Of a stretch of DNA of 18,595 bases, positions 1 to 7,907 are shown in pieces. The notes under the pieces were generated by a model. That model searched no databases. It was not told the DNA's origin and saw only the letters and a list, made by a program, of their open reading frames with translations. This DNA is from Pseudomonadota bacterium (GTDB lineage: Bacteria; Pseudomonadota; Alphaproteobacteria; Rhizobiales; Devosiaceae): NCBI GenBank assembly GCA_023415605.1, contig JAEZKB010000086.1:1-18595 (forward strand). The letters are read 5' to 3'. Within the stretch, counting starts at the first letter, position 1. Each line of letters opens with the position of its first letter. The position numbers and the translations under genes are program-made.

Positions 1-297
1 CGACTCCCCTCCGCCTCCCAGCAGTCTCCCCGCAAGCGTTCGTCGCGCTTCCCGTCCACCGCGGGGTTGATGGGGATCATTCTACGCGGTGTGGAGAGCG
101 CGGGGATAAGCACTGTTTTCTGCAAAGCATGCAAAGGCTTGCAGTCAGGTCTCCCTTGCGGGCAGAGGATAGGGGTGGGGGTGGAAGGGCACGTGACGTT
201 GGTGTCGGGCCCCGAATGACAGCTGGTCGGCTGAGAGAGCGTGCCCATCACAGGCCCGGCTGGCAGAGGCGCGGAAACAGGCGTACCGTCCTCGCCT
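1..297. other. Leading region without a recognisable gene
   Basis: I see no credible coding region here. The one long open frame through it is an off-frame shadow of the MFS gene. The stretch at about 150-187 (CTCCCTTGCGGGCAGAGG followed by GGGGTGGGGG) looks like a degenerate copy of the GC-rich palindromic repeat seen intact at 10042-10192, but the match is loose. I could not identify a convincing -35/-10 promoter pair for the downstream gene. Confidence 0.5.
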
Positions 298-1761
298 ATG
301 ACCCAGCCCGCCGACACTCCGTTCGTCGCCCCCAGCCAGCGCAAATTCGTCCTCGTGGCCGCCATCCTCGCCTCATCGATGGGGTTCATCGATGGGTCGG
401 TGATTTCCATCGCCACCCCGGCGATCCGCGCCGATCTCGGGGCGACGCTTGCGGATGCGCAGTGGGTGAGCAACGCCTACCTGCTGCTGCTCTCCTCGGT
501 GCTGCTGCTCGGTGGCGCGGCTGGGGACCGGTTCGGCATCCGCAATGTCTTTGCCGGCGGCATCGTGCTCTTCGGCGTCGCCTCGCTGGCCTGTGCCGCG
601 GCGCCGACCCCCGCGATCCTTATCGCGGCGCGCGCCGTGCAGGGGCTGGGCGCCGCCTTCATGGTGCCCTCGAGCCTCGCCATCATCGCCAAGGCCTACC
701 CGCGCGAAGAGCGCGGCGGCGCCATCGGCATCTGGTCGTCGGCCTCGTCCTTCTTCACCATCGCCGGGCCGGTGATCGGCGGGCTGGTGTTGACCACCCT
801 GGGCGACTGGAGCTGGCGGCTGGTTTTCGCCGTCAACCTGCCGCTCGGCATTGCCGCGCTGGCGTTGTTGTTCCTCAAAGTCCCGGCCGACAAACCCGAC
901 ACCGACCGCCGCCTGGATGTCGGCGGCGCCATCCTCGGCACCGGCGCGCTGTTGCTGATGGCGCTGGCGCTGACCGGCGAGACGACAGGCACCACGCTCC
1001 GCCTGGTCCTCGGCATCGGCGGCCTGATCCTTGCCGGGCTCTTTCTCTGGTGGGAAAGCCGCGCAAAGGCCCCCATGGTTCCACTGGGACTCTTCCGGGA
1101 CAAGGCCTTTTCCGGCGCGCAGGCGCTGACCTTCGTGCTCTACTTCTCGCTGGCCGCCATCAGCTTCTATCTGCCCATGGTGCTCATCGCCGGCTGGAAC
1201 GTCACTCCCGCCGAAGTCTCCCTCGTGCTGCTGCCGCTCGGCATCCTGCTCACCGTGCTATCGCCCATCGCCGGCAAGCAGGCCGACAAGGTCGGGCCCG
1301 GCCCGATGATCTCCGCCGGATCGCTGCTGGTGGCGCTTGCCTTCCTCGGGCTCGGCCTATTCGTCGGCACGCACTCGGTCTGGTTCATGGTGCTGCCGAT
1401 GATGATCCTCTTTGGCCTGGGCATGAGTCTGGTCGTCTCGCCGCTCTCGACCGCAGTGATGACCTCGGTAGCCGATCGCGACACCGGCACTGCCTCGGGT
1501 ATCAACAATGCCGTTGCCCGCGTCGCCGGCCTCTTTGCCGTTGCCACCATGGGCGGCCTGGGCGCCGCCATCTTTTCGGCGACGCTCGGCGCTGGGGCTG
1601 TCGGCCTCTCCTTCGGCATGGCCCAGCCGGGTGGGTTGCCGCCCGAAGCGGTGGCCGCGACCGACGCCGGCTTTGCCGCGATTGCCTATGTGACTGCGGG
1701 TTTGTCGCTGCTCTCGGGCGTCATCGCCTGGTTCACATTGGAGCGCCGCATCGGAACGTAA
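298..1761 (+). CDS. DHA2-type MFS multidrug/solute exporter
   Basis: An inner-membrane drug:H+ antiporter-like permease of 487 aa, the usual length for the 14-helix DHA2 (EmrB/QacA) family. Helix 1 carries the family D-motif (FIDGSVISIATPAI, about residues 30-43, D32). Motif A follows at about 72-82 (GGAAGDRFGIR). A motif-C-like Gly/Pro segment (IAGPVIGG, about 155-162) is followed by WSWRLVFAVNLP at about 171-182. The ATG at 298 is chosen because the family N-terminus normally begins shortly before helix 1. A GTG at 241 would add 19 residues and has purines directly before it at poor spacing. The gene lies 42 nt upstream of the flavodoxin-like gene and is probably co-transcribed with it. Substrate is unknown. 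Export of a sulfur-containing intermediate or by-product of the downstream pathway is only a guess. Confidence 0.85.
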   Translation: MTQPADTPFVAPSQRKFVLVAAILASSMGFIDGSVISIATPAIRADLGATLADAQWVSNAYLLLLSSVLLLGGAAGDRFGIRNVFAGGIVLFGVASLACAAAPTPAILIAARAVQGLGAAFMVPSSLAIIAKAYPREERGGAIGIWSSASSFFTIAGPVIGGLVLTTLGDWSWRLVFAVNLPLGIAALALLFLKVPADKPDTDRRLDVGGAILGTGALLLMALALTGETTGTTLRLVLGIGGLILAGLFLWWESRAKAPMVPLGLFRDKAFSGAQALTFVLYFSLAAISFYLPMVLIAGWNVTPAEVSLVLLPLGILLTVLSPIAGKQADKVGPGPMISAGSLLVALAFLGLGLFVGTHSVWFMVLPMMILFGLGMSLVVSPLSTAVMTSVADRDTGTASGINNAVARVAGLFAVATMGGLGAAIFSATLGAGAVGLSFGMAQPGGLPPEAVAATDAGFAAIAYVTAGLSLLSGVIAWFTLERRIGT

Positions 1762-1791
1762 GCGCCGCCTTCGCCATTTTCCTGTTTTCCC

Positions 1792-1797
1792 AAGGAG
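1792..1797 (+). promoter_or_regulatory. Shine-Dalgarno AAGGAG that decides the start at 1804
   Basis: AAGGAG is immediately followed by ATG (1798), TGG and ATG (1804). The first ATG has no spacer, while the second is 6 nt from the Shine-Dalgarno sequence. The second is therefore the likely start of the flavodoxin-like gene. Confidence 0.75.
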
Positions 1798-1803
1798 ATG
1801 TGG

Positions 1804-2898
1804 ATGAGTGCGCTGCTGCCGGATGCCCCCGAACCCCGCAAGGAGATGCCGCCGGTCAAGCTCGATGAAGCAGAATTCAAGCGCCGCTTCCTCGCCCAGT
1901 ACATTGATCCGGTGTTCGAGAGCCTCCACGACGATCTCAACCGCGTCGCTTCCGCCGCCTGGGATGCCTATCGCGACTCGCGCAAGGCGCCGCTGCCCCG
2001 CAAGGCCGGCCCGGGCTACGCCGACCCCGACTACGATCTGGCTCTCGACTGGCTCGAGGCGAAAGCTGCCATAGGAGAGGCAGAGGCGTACCACAGGGAT
2101 GCTGCCCGCAAGCCGCGTGTGCTGATCGTCAACTCATCCTCGCGAACCGAGCATACCTGCCCGGGCGAAACCTCCAAGAGCTACCGCCTTTCCAAAACAG
2201 CCGAAGGCGTGCTCGCCGATGCGGGTATCGAGGTCGAGTTTCTCGATCTCTCGCGCACGACGGCCGAATATGGCCGCAACATCCACCCCTGCAAGAGCTG
2301 CTTTTCCACCGCGGCCCCGCTCTGCCACTGGCCCTGCTCGTGCTATCCGAACTACTCGCTCGGCCAAGCGCACGATTGGATGAACGAGATTTACCCCATG
2401 TGGGTGCGGGCCGACGGCGTCTTCATCGTCACGCCGGTCAACTGGTACCAGGTCTCGACGCCCTTGAAGGCCATGATGGACCGGCTCGTCTGCGCCGATG
2501 GCGGCAATCCCGATCCCACCGCCACCGAGGGCAAGGAGAATGTCCGCCTCGCCAAGGAGATCGAACTCAAGGGCTGGGACTATCCTCAGCACCTTGCTGG
2601 CCGACTTTTCGCAGTGGTGGCGCATGGCGATGTCGAAGGCGCCGAAAACGTCCGCCGATCCGTGTCCGACTGGCTGAGCTTCATGGGGCTCGAAAGCGCG
2701 GGCAACCAAGCCGAACTCGACCGCTACATCGGCTACTGGGAACCCTATGCCACCAGCCACGAGGCCCTCGACAAGGACCTCGCCATTCAGGGCGAAGTGC
2801 GGAACGCAGCCGCGACCCTAGCCGAGGCGGTGGTCGCCAAGCGGGCAGGGCGGTGGGTTTCCGCCGGCCGCGATCTGGTGCGACCGCGGCGAAAGTAG
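1804..2898 (+). CDS. Flavodoxin-fold NAD(P)H-dependent oxidoreductase with Cys-rich insert
   Basis: A 364-aa cytosolic protein. Residues 1-100 form a mostly helical, charged N-terminal extension not seen in simple NADPH-dependent FMN reductases. From about 106 a flavodoxin-like beta strand and phosphate loop appear (VLIVNSSSR). Residues 207-228 (IVTPVNWYQVSTPLKAMMDRL) match the FMN-reductase pattern in which a Pro-x-Asn/Tyr loop precedes a conserved helix. Between them is a cysteine cluster, C163-x2-C166-x7-C174-x3-C178-x-C180, at a position reminiscent of the cluster-binding insert of iron-sulfur flavoproteins, though the spacing differs. Function is likely redox chemistry with a flavin; the substrate is unknown. 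It sits just before the ergothionase-like gene on the same strand, so an accessory role in thione or sulfur metabolism is possible but not shown. It could equally belong only with the MFS gene. Confidence 0.75.
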   Translation: MSALLPDAPEPRKEMPPVKLDEAEFKRRFLAQYIDPVFESLHDDLNRVASAAWDAYRDSRKAPLPRKAGPGYADPDYDLALDWLEAKAAIGEAEAYHRDAARKPRVLIVNSSSRTEHTCPGETSKSYRLSKTAEGVLADAGIEVEFLDLSRTTAEYGRNIHPCKSCFSTAAPLCHWPCSCYPNYSLGQAHDWMNEIYPMWVRADGVFIVTPVNWYQVSTPLKAMMDRLVCADGGNPDPTATEGKENVRLAKEIELKGWDYPQHLAGRLFAVVAHGDVEGAENVRRSVSDWLSFMGLESAGNQAELDRYIGYWEPYATSHEALDKDLAIQGEVRNAAATLAEAVVAKRAGRWVSAGRDLVRPRRK

Positions 2899-3024
2899 CA
2901 CTCGATTGTGGCTCACCTACCGTCCGTCATCCCTGCCTCCGCCGGGGTTACGATCGAGTAGGCGGTAGCGGTGTCCGCAAGTCGCGGTGACTTTTCCCGC
3001 GCGATCAGGCAATGATCCGGCGCC

Positions 3025-4596
3025 ATGAGCCTTGATTTCCCACCCTCTGCCGCACCCGTCTCCGCCGAGCCTGTCATTCTCGACGGTCAGCCGCTCGATT
3101 TTGCCACCCTGACCCGCATCGCCCGCAAGACCACGCATGTGGCGGCCGATGGCGCGGCGCTGGAGCTGGTCCGCGACGCACGGGACGTGCTGGTCGAGGC
3201 CATCGCGTCCGGCCGCCCAGTATATGGCTCTACCACCGGCGTCGGCGCCATGAAGGACGTGTCCTGGTCGCCCGAAGACCTCGATGCTTTCAATATGGGC
3301 CTCGTCCGTGCACATCATTTCGGCACGGGCGAGCCGTTTCCGCCCGAAGTCGTCCGTAACGCCATCGCCATCCGCACCAACATGGCGCTCACCGGACGCG
3401 TCGGCTGCACCACCGAACTGGTCGAGGCGTTCCTCAATCTTCTCGATCGCGACGTGGTCCCGGTCGTTCGCCGCACCGGCTCGATCGGCTGCGCCGATAT
3501 CGGGCTCATGGGCCAGATCGGCGCCGTACTCACCGGTGTCGGCGAGGCCGTGCACAAGGGCGAGCGGCTCTCCGCCAGCGTCGCGCTGGAGCGGGCAGGG
3601 CTGAAGCCCGTCCGCCTCGCCCCGCGCGATAGCCTCGCGGCCGTGTCCACCAATGCTGTGGCGTTCGCCGCCGCCGCCAATGCCGTACGCGAAGCCGCGC
3701 ACGCGCTGCGCGTGCTGCTCGCGACCGGCCTCACCACGGCCGGCGCTCTCGGCGCCTCGCGCGATCCGTGGAAAGCCGTCGCCCATGTCGGCACGCCGCG
3801 CGAGGCGACGGTCGGCGCCTGGCTCTATTTCAATGCCATGGGCTGGGACTGGCCGGACGCCACCCATGTGCAGGATCCGCTATCGCTGCGCATGATGAGC
3901 CAGGTCTTCGCCACCGCCTTCGAAAGCGTCACCACCGCCGCCAAGACCATTCTCGCGGCGACCGGCCGCACCGATGACAACCCCGTGGTCGCCGGCGGCC
4001 AGGTGCTGACCTCCGGCGGCTCGCTGCCGCTCGATGTCACCGTGTTCCTGCAGGCGGCGCAGCTGGGTCTCGCCCATGTGGCGCGCAACTCCTTCAACCG
4101 CTGCGTGCTGCTCGGCAATGGTGGCCGCCGCGATTTGCCGGTGAATCTGGTTGCGCCGGGCGCCATCGCCACCGGCTTTGGGCCGATCATCAAGCTCGCC
4201 GGCGATCTCTTCGTCCGCGTCCTTTCCCTTACCCAGCCGATTTCGTATCAGGCGCTGGTCGTGGCTGACGGCATGGAGGACGAAGCCGCCTTCCTGCCGC
4301 TGGTGGTGGAGCGTTTCGAGAGACAGGTCTTGGCGCTCCGCCGCCTGGCCGCCATCGAGGCCATGCTGGCCGCGCAGGCCATGGACATTTCGGGCGACAA
4401 GCCCGGCAGCGTCCCCGGCCTGATCTATGGCCTCGTGCGCCGCCTTGCGCCCTTCTATCTCACCGACCGCCCGCTCTCGATGGATATCGAGGCGATCGAG
4501 GAGGCGCTGAACTCGCAAAGCTTCCTCGGCGAATTGCTCGGCGTCTCCATCCTCGACAATATCGATGATTTCTTCGCGCTGGGCCCCGACCGCTAG
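3025..4596 (+). CDS. Probable ergothionase (MIO-less ammonia-lyase family)
   Basis: A 523-aa protein of the histidine/phenylalanine ammonia-lyase fold and of family length. Family landmarks are the Tyr loop (VYGSTTGVG, Y67), HVQDPLSLR (281-289), TDDNPVV (316-322) and a C-terminal ADGMEDE (414-420) whose E418 aligns with the catalytic Glu of HutH. The Ala-Ser-Gly that cyclises into the MIO electrophile is replaced by C156-A157-D158, within GSIGCADIG. MIO therefore cannot form and ordinary His/Phe deamination is not expected. Ergothionase is a known member of this fold that eliminates trimethylamine from ergothioneine to give thiourocanate without needing MIO. The downstream genes supply all later steps, which supports this assignment. 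The Shine-Dalgarno sequence before the ATG at 3025 is weak. Alternatives are another MIO-less lyase acting on a betaine substrate, or a non-catalytic paralogue. Confidence 0.8.
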   Translation: MSLDFPPSAAPVSAEPVILDGQPLDFATLTRIARKTTHVAADGAALELVRDARDVLVEAIASGRPVYGSTTGVGAMKDVSWSPEDLDAFNMGLVRAHHFGTGEPFPPEVVRNAIAIRTNMALTGRVGCTTELVEAFLNLLDRDVVPVVRRTGSIGCADIGLMGQIGAVLTGVGEAVHKGERLSASVALERAGLKPVRLAPRDSLAAVSTNAVAFAAAANAVREAAHALRVLLATGLTTAGALGASRDPWKAVAHVGTPREATVGAWLYFNAMGWDWPDATHVQDPLSLRMMSQVFATAFESVTTAAKTILAATGRTDDNPVVAGGQVLTSGGSLPLDVTVFLQAAQLGLAHVARNSFNRCVLLGNGGRRDLPVNLVAPGAIATGFGPIIKLAGDLFVRVLSLTQPISYQALVVADGMEDEAAFLPLVVERFERQVLALRRLAAIEAMLAAQAMDISGDKPGSVPGLIYGLVRRLAPFYLTDRPLSMDIEAIEEALNSQSFLGELLGVSILDNIDDFFALGPDR

Positions 4597-4803
4597 CGGA
4601 TTTGCCCGGCTGCGGACACCTTGACTCCGGCCTCCGGCTGGTCGCCTACTGCAAAAAGTCGTGCTGCTGGTTGAGTTTGCTACCAGTGAGGAACGAAGGT
4701 AGAACAACATTTCGCGCCGGCACGCTTTCATCGCGCCGCGTTCGGAATAGGTTCACCGTCCACCAAAGCGCTGGCATGGGCTGGCGCCAATAAGGAGACC
4801 GTC
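4597..4803. other. 207-nt gap before the transporter genes
   Basis: This is the largest spacer in the run, so it may hold a separate promoter or a 5' leader for the transporter. A TTGACT lies at 4621-4626 but has no good -10 box at 16-18 nt. A small CTGGT/ACCAG inverted repeat (4667-4671 and 4682-4686) is too short to call an operator. The only firm element is the Shine-Dalgarno AAGGAG at about 4792-4797, 6 nt before the next ATG. Confidence 0.4.
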
Positions 4804-5715
4804 ATGCGACTTTTCACCCGGGTAATCGGCGCGGCCGTCGGCCTCGCCCTGATGGCGACGGCAGCTTCGGCCCAGGTCGTGGTTTCGTCCAAGATCGACA
4901 CCGAAGGTGCGCTGCTCGGCAATGTCATCAAGCAGGTGCTCGAGGCCAACGGCGTTGCCGTGACCGACAAGATTTCGCTCGGCGCCACCCCCATCGTGCG
5001 CGGCGCCATCACCGCCGGCGAAATCGACATCTACCCCGAGTATACCGGCAATGCCGGCTTCTTCTTCAACGTCGCCGAGGATGCAGCCTGGAAGGATGCC
5101 GCGGCCGCCTACGAGAAGGCCAAGCAGCTCGACTACGACAACAACAAGATCGTCTGGCTGACCCCCGCCCCGGCCAACAATACCTGGGCCGTCGCCATCG
5201 CCAAGGACGTGGCTGACGCCAACAGCATCAAGACCTTCTCCGATTTCGGCAAGTACGTTGCCGGCGGCGGCGAGGTGAAGCTCGCCGCCTCGGCCGAGTT
5301 CGTCAACTCCGCCTCGGCCCTCCCGGCCTTCCAGACCGCCTATGGCTTCGAGCTCAAGCCCGAGCAGCTGATCGTGCTTTCGGGTGGTGATACCGCCGCC
5401 ACCATCGCGGCGGCGGCGCAGAAGACCGACGGCGCCAACGCCGCCATGGTCTATGGCACCGACGGCGCCATCGCTTCGGCCAATCTCGTTGTGCTCGAGG
5501 ACGACAAGGGCGTGCAGCCGGTCTACGAGCCAGCCCCGATTATTCGCGAAGAGGTGCTCAAGGCCAATCCGCAGATCGAGGAACTGCTCAAGCCGGTGTT
5601 CGAAAAGCTCGACCTCGCCACCCTGCAGACCCTCAACGGCCGCATTCAGGTCGGTGGCGAAGCGGCTGCCGACGTCGCCAAGGATTGGCTAACCCAGAAC
5701 GGCTTCCTGAAGTAA
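4804..5715 (+). CDS. osmF: OsmF/YehZ-type periplasmic binding protein, probable ergothioneine/betaine binder
   Basis: A 303-aa substrate-binding protein of the OpuAC/QAT family (PF04069), with a Sec signal peptide at 1-23 and cleavage after ATASA-like residues (ASA|Q). The mature protein follows E. coli OsmF (YehZ) closely along its length, as recalled: SKIDTEGALLGN (29-40), DIYPEYTGN (75-83), LTPAPANNTW (119-128), LAASAEF (160-166) and YGTDG (217-221). The tyrosines of YPEYTGN and W128 are candidates for an aromatic box that holds a quaternary ammonium group. The strong Shine-Dalgarno AAGGAG lies 6 nt before the start. The family binds betaines. In this operon the likely ligand is ergothioneine, itself a trimethylammonium betaine, but that is inferred from context. 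Glycine betaine or another betaine remains possible. Confidence 0.9.
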   Translation: MRLFTRVIGAAVGLALMATAASAQVVVSSKIDTEGALLGNVIKQVLEANGVAVTDKISLGATPIVRGAITAGEIDIYPEYTGNAGFFFNVAEDAAWKDAAAAYEKAKQLDYDNNKIVWLTPAPANNTWAVAIAKDVADANSIKTFSDFGKYVAGGGEVKLAASAEFVNSASALPAFQTAYGFELKPEQLIVLSGGDTAATIAAAAQKTDGANAAMVYGTDGAIASANLVVLEDDKGVQPVYEPAPIIREEVLKANPQIEELLKPVFEKLDLATLQTLNGRIQVGGEAAADVAKDWLTQNGFLK

Positions 5716-5726
5716 GCATGCGACCT

Positions 5727-5756
5727 GACGGGCGGCGTGAGATCGCGCCGCCCGTC
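5727..5756 (+). promoter_or_regulatory. Perfect 11-bp intercistronic hairpin
   Basis: GACGGGCGGCG (5727-5737) pairs perfectly with CGCCGCCCGTC (5746-5756) around an 8-nt loop. It starts 12 nt after the binding-protein stop and ends 22 nt before the permease start. No U-tract follows, so it is not a typical intrinsic terminator. Hairpins at this position in importer operons commonly protect the upstream mRNA or partly attenuate transcription, so the binding protein is made in excess over the membrane parts. That role is inferred here. Confidence 0.75.
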
Positions 5757-5778
5757 TGTCTCCGCGTCCGGATTTGTC

Positions 5779-6975
5779 ATGGCTCAGGATACCATCAGCA
5801 CCGCGACGCCGCTCCGCCTGCCCAGGGTCGATAAGCTCGGCGTCATCATCGCGCTGCTGGTCCTCGCCGGCCTCTTCCTTTTCCCCTTCGTCATTTCGCG
5901 GCCCAACCGCATCGTCCTTGGCGCGCCGCTTAGCATCGGCGCCGCGTTGCCGCTGGTCGAAGCTGCGCTGCTCTATGCCATGGTGGCACTCGGCGCGCTG
6001 GTTGCGTTGATCCGCGGCCCGAACCTCTGGCGCCTCGTCTCGAGCCTAGTCGTGCTCGGGGCGCTTGCCCTGTTGCTCGGTCTCGCCGCCAGCGTGCAGA
6101 CGCCCGAGGGGAACACCGTCGCCCGTGTCTCGCCCGGCGCCGGCTTCTGGATACTGATCTTTGCTTTCGCGCTGGTGGCCGCCGACGCGCTGATCCGCAT
6201 GAAGCTCAAGCCCGTGCCGCGTATCGGCATTCTAGTGCTCGTTTCCGCCGCCATCGGCCTGATGCTGTGGTTCGGGATCTGGAACGACCTCTCGATCCTG
6301 CGCGAATATGCCAATCGCGGCGCCTCGTTCTGGCGCGAGGCGCAGACCCATGTGGCGCTCGCCTTCGGCTCCCTCGTGGCCGCCACCGTGGTCGGCGTGC
6401 CGCTCGGCATCCTCTGCTACCGTCGGCCGACGCTACGGGCCGCCGTGCTGAACACCCTCAACATCGTCCAGACGGTGCCCTCTATCGCGCTCTTCGGTCT
6501 GCTGATCGCCCCACTGGCCTGGGTCGCCGCCAACATTCCCGGCGCCTCGGCCCTCGGCATTTCCGGCATCGGTGCGGCGCCGGCCTTGGTGGCGCTGTTC
6601 GGCTATTCCCTGCTGCCCATCGTCGCCAATACCGTGATCGGCCTTGTCGGCGTACCCTTTGCCGTCAAGGATGCCGCCAAGGGCATGGGCATGACCGATA
6701 GGCAGGTTCTGTTTGGCGCCGAACTGCCGCTGGCTTTTCCGGTGATCCTCACCGGCATCCGCATCGTGCTCGTGCAGAATATCGGCCTTGCCACCATCGC
6801 GGCGCTGATCGGCGGCGGCGGCTTTGGTGTCTTCGTCTTCCAAGGCATCGGCCAGACGGCCATGGATCTCGTGCTGCTGGGCGCCGTGCCCACCGTGGCA
6901 CTGGCCTTCGCCGCTGCCGTGGTGCTCGACGCCCTCGTTGAAATCGTCTCGACCCGAAAGGCACGCCCGGCATGA
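5779..6975 (+). CDS. yehY: YehY-type ABC importer permease
   Basis: A 398-aa inner-membrane protein. The N-terminal half has about four to five hydrophobic segments (residues about 15-175). The C-terminal half is a binding-protein-dependent permease domain (about 190-395) with the EAA loop DAAKGMGMTDRQVLFGAELPLAFP, which contacts the ATPase. Size and domain layout match E. coli YehY (about 385 aa). The gene order binding protein, long permease, ATPase, short permease is the same as yehZYXW. The ATG at 5779 (MAQDTIS) is preferred over one at 5737, which lies inside the hairpin loop region. Its stop overlaps the ATPase start by 4 nt (ATGA at 6972-6975). It would form half of the membrane channel, together with the shorter permease. 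Confidence 0.88.
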   Translation: MAQDTISTATPLRLPRVDKLGVIIALLVLAGLFLFPFVISRPNRIVLGAPLSIGAALPLVEAALLYAMVALGALVALIRGPNLWRLVSSLVVLGALALLLGLAASVQTPEGNTVARVSPGAGFWILIFAFALVAADALIRMKLKPVPRIGILVLVSAAIGLMLWFGIWNDLSILREYANRGASFWREAQTHVALAFGSLVAATVVGVPLGILCYRRPTLRAAVLNTLNIVQTVPSIALFGLLIAPLAWVAANIPGASALGISGIGAAPALVALFGYSLLPIVANTVIGLVGVPFAVKDAAKGMGMTDRQVLFGAELPLAFPVILTGIRIVLVQNIGLATIAALIGGGGFGVFVFQGIGQTAMDLVLLGAVPTVALAFAAAVVLDALVEIVSTRKARPA

Positions 6976-7907
6976 TCGAGATCGACGGCCTCACCAAGAC
7001 CTACGACCAGACCACCGTCGTCGATCACGTCTCGTTCGAGGTCGACAAGGGCGATATTTGCGTCATCGTCGGCACCTCGGGCTCGGGCAAGACGACGCTG
7101 ATGCGGATGATCAACCGGCTGGTCGAACCTACCTCCGGCACGGTGCGCATCAAGGGCCGCGACACCCGCGAGTTTGTCGCCCACGAACTGCGCCGGGAGA
7201 TCGGCTACGCTATCCAGGGCCATGGCCTCTTTCCGCACCGCACCGTGGGCCAGAACATCGCCACCGTTCCCCGCCTCGTGGGCTGGGACAATGCCCGCAT
7301 CGCCGCCCGCGTCGACGAACTGCTGGCCCTCTTCCAGCTCGAGCCGGCCCAGTTTCGAGACCGCCTGCCCAGCGAACTGTCCGGCGGTCAGCAGCAGCGC
7401 GTCGGTGTCGCCCGCGCCCTCGCCGCCGAGCCCGAAATCCTCTTGATGGACGAGCCCTTCGGCGCTCTTGACCCCATCATCCGCCACAAGGCCCAGGCCG
7501 ATCTCCTCGCCATCCAGAAGCGCTTCGGCACCACCATCGTGCTGGTGACCCACGACATGGACGAAGCCATGCTTCTGGGCACCAAGATCGCCGTGATGGA
7601 CAAGGGCCAGCTGCTCCAGTACGCGTCGCCCGCCGAGATCATCGCCCACCCGGCGACCCCTTTCGTCGATGAGCTCATCGGCACCGGCGACCGCCCCTTC
7701 CGCTTGCTGGGCCTCGATATCGTCCGCCCCCACGTCGAACCCGGTGGGGCCCCCGGCGCGCCTATCGATGCGGAGGCCTCCCTCCGCGACGCCTATGCCG
7801 AATGCCTGTGGTCGGGCCGCGATGCCCTGCCGGTGACCGACGCCGGTAAGCCGATCGGCTGCATCACCCTGGCCAAACTCACCCAGCTCGCGCGGAGGCC
7901 GCAATGA
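6972..7907 (+). CDS. yehX: YehX-type ABC importer ATPase
   Basis: A 311-aa cytoplasmic nucleotide-binding subunit of the betaine/OpuA-like class. It has Walker A GTSGSGKT (34-41), a Q-loop glutamine at about 82, signature LSGGQ (136-140), Walker B ILLMDE (156-161) and switch His in VTHD (H194). All ATPase motifs are intact. The C-terminal 50 residues (SLRDAYAECLWSG..LPVTDAGKPIGCITLAKL) resemble a single short CBS-type repeat, a known regulatory tail in osmoprotectant ATPases. It overlaps the genes on both sides by 4 nt (ATGA), which indicates translational coupling in one mRNA. Confidence 0.93.
   Translation: MIEIDGLTKTYDQTTVVDHVSFEVDKGDICVIVGTSGSGKTTLMRMINRLVEPTSGTVRIKGRDTREFVAHELRREIGYAIQGHGLFPHRTVGQNIATVPRLVGWDNARIAARVDELLALFQLEPAQFRDRLPSELSGGQQQRVGVARALAAEPEILLMDEPFGALDPIIRHKAQADLLAIQKRFGTTIVLVTHDMDEAMLLGTKIAVMDKGQLLQYASPAEIIAHPATPFVDELIGTGDRPFRLLGLDIVRPHVEPGGAPGAPIDAEASLRDAYAECLWSGRDALPVTDAGKPIGCITLAKLTQLARRPQ

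Noticed and set aside
129..1868. Open frame of 579 codons covering the MFS gene in another frame
   Set aside because: Its translation is Arg/His-rich and domain-free. The frame starting at 298 gives a clean membrane transporter.
3003..3017. GATCA/TGATC inverted repeat just before the ergothionase-like start as an operator
   Set aside because: The arms are only 5 nt, too short to distinguish from chance, and no regulator gene is nearby.
4621..4652. TTGACT as the -35 box of a transporter promoter
   Set aside because: No acceptable -10 box is found at 16-18 nt spacing.
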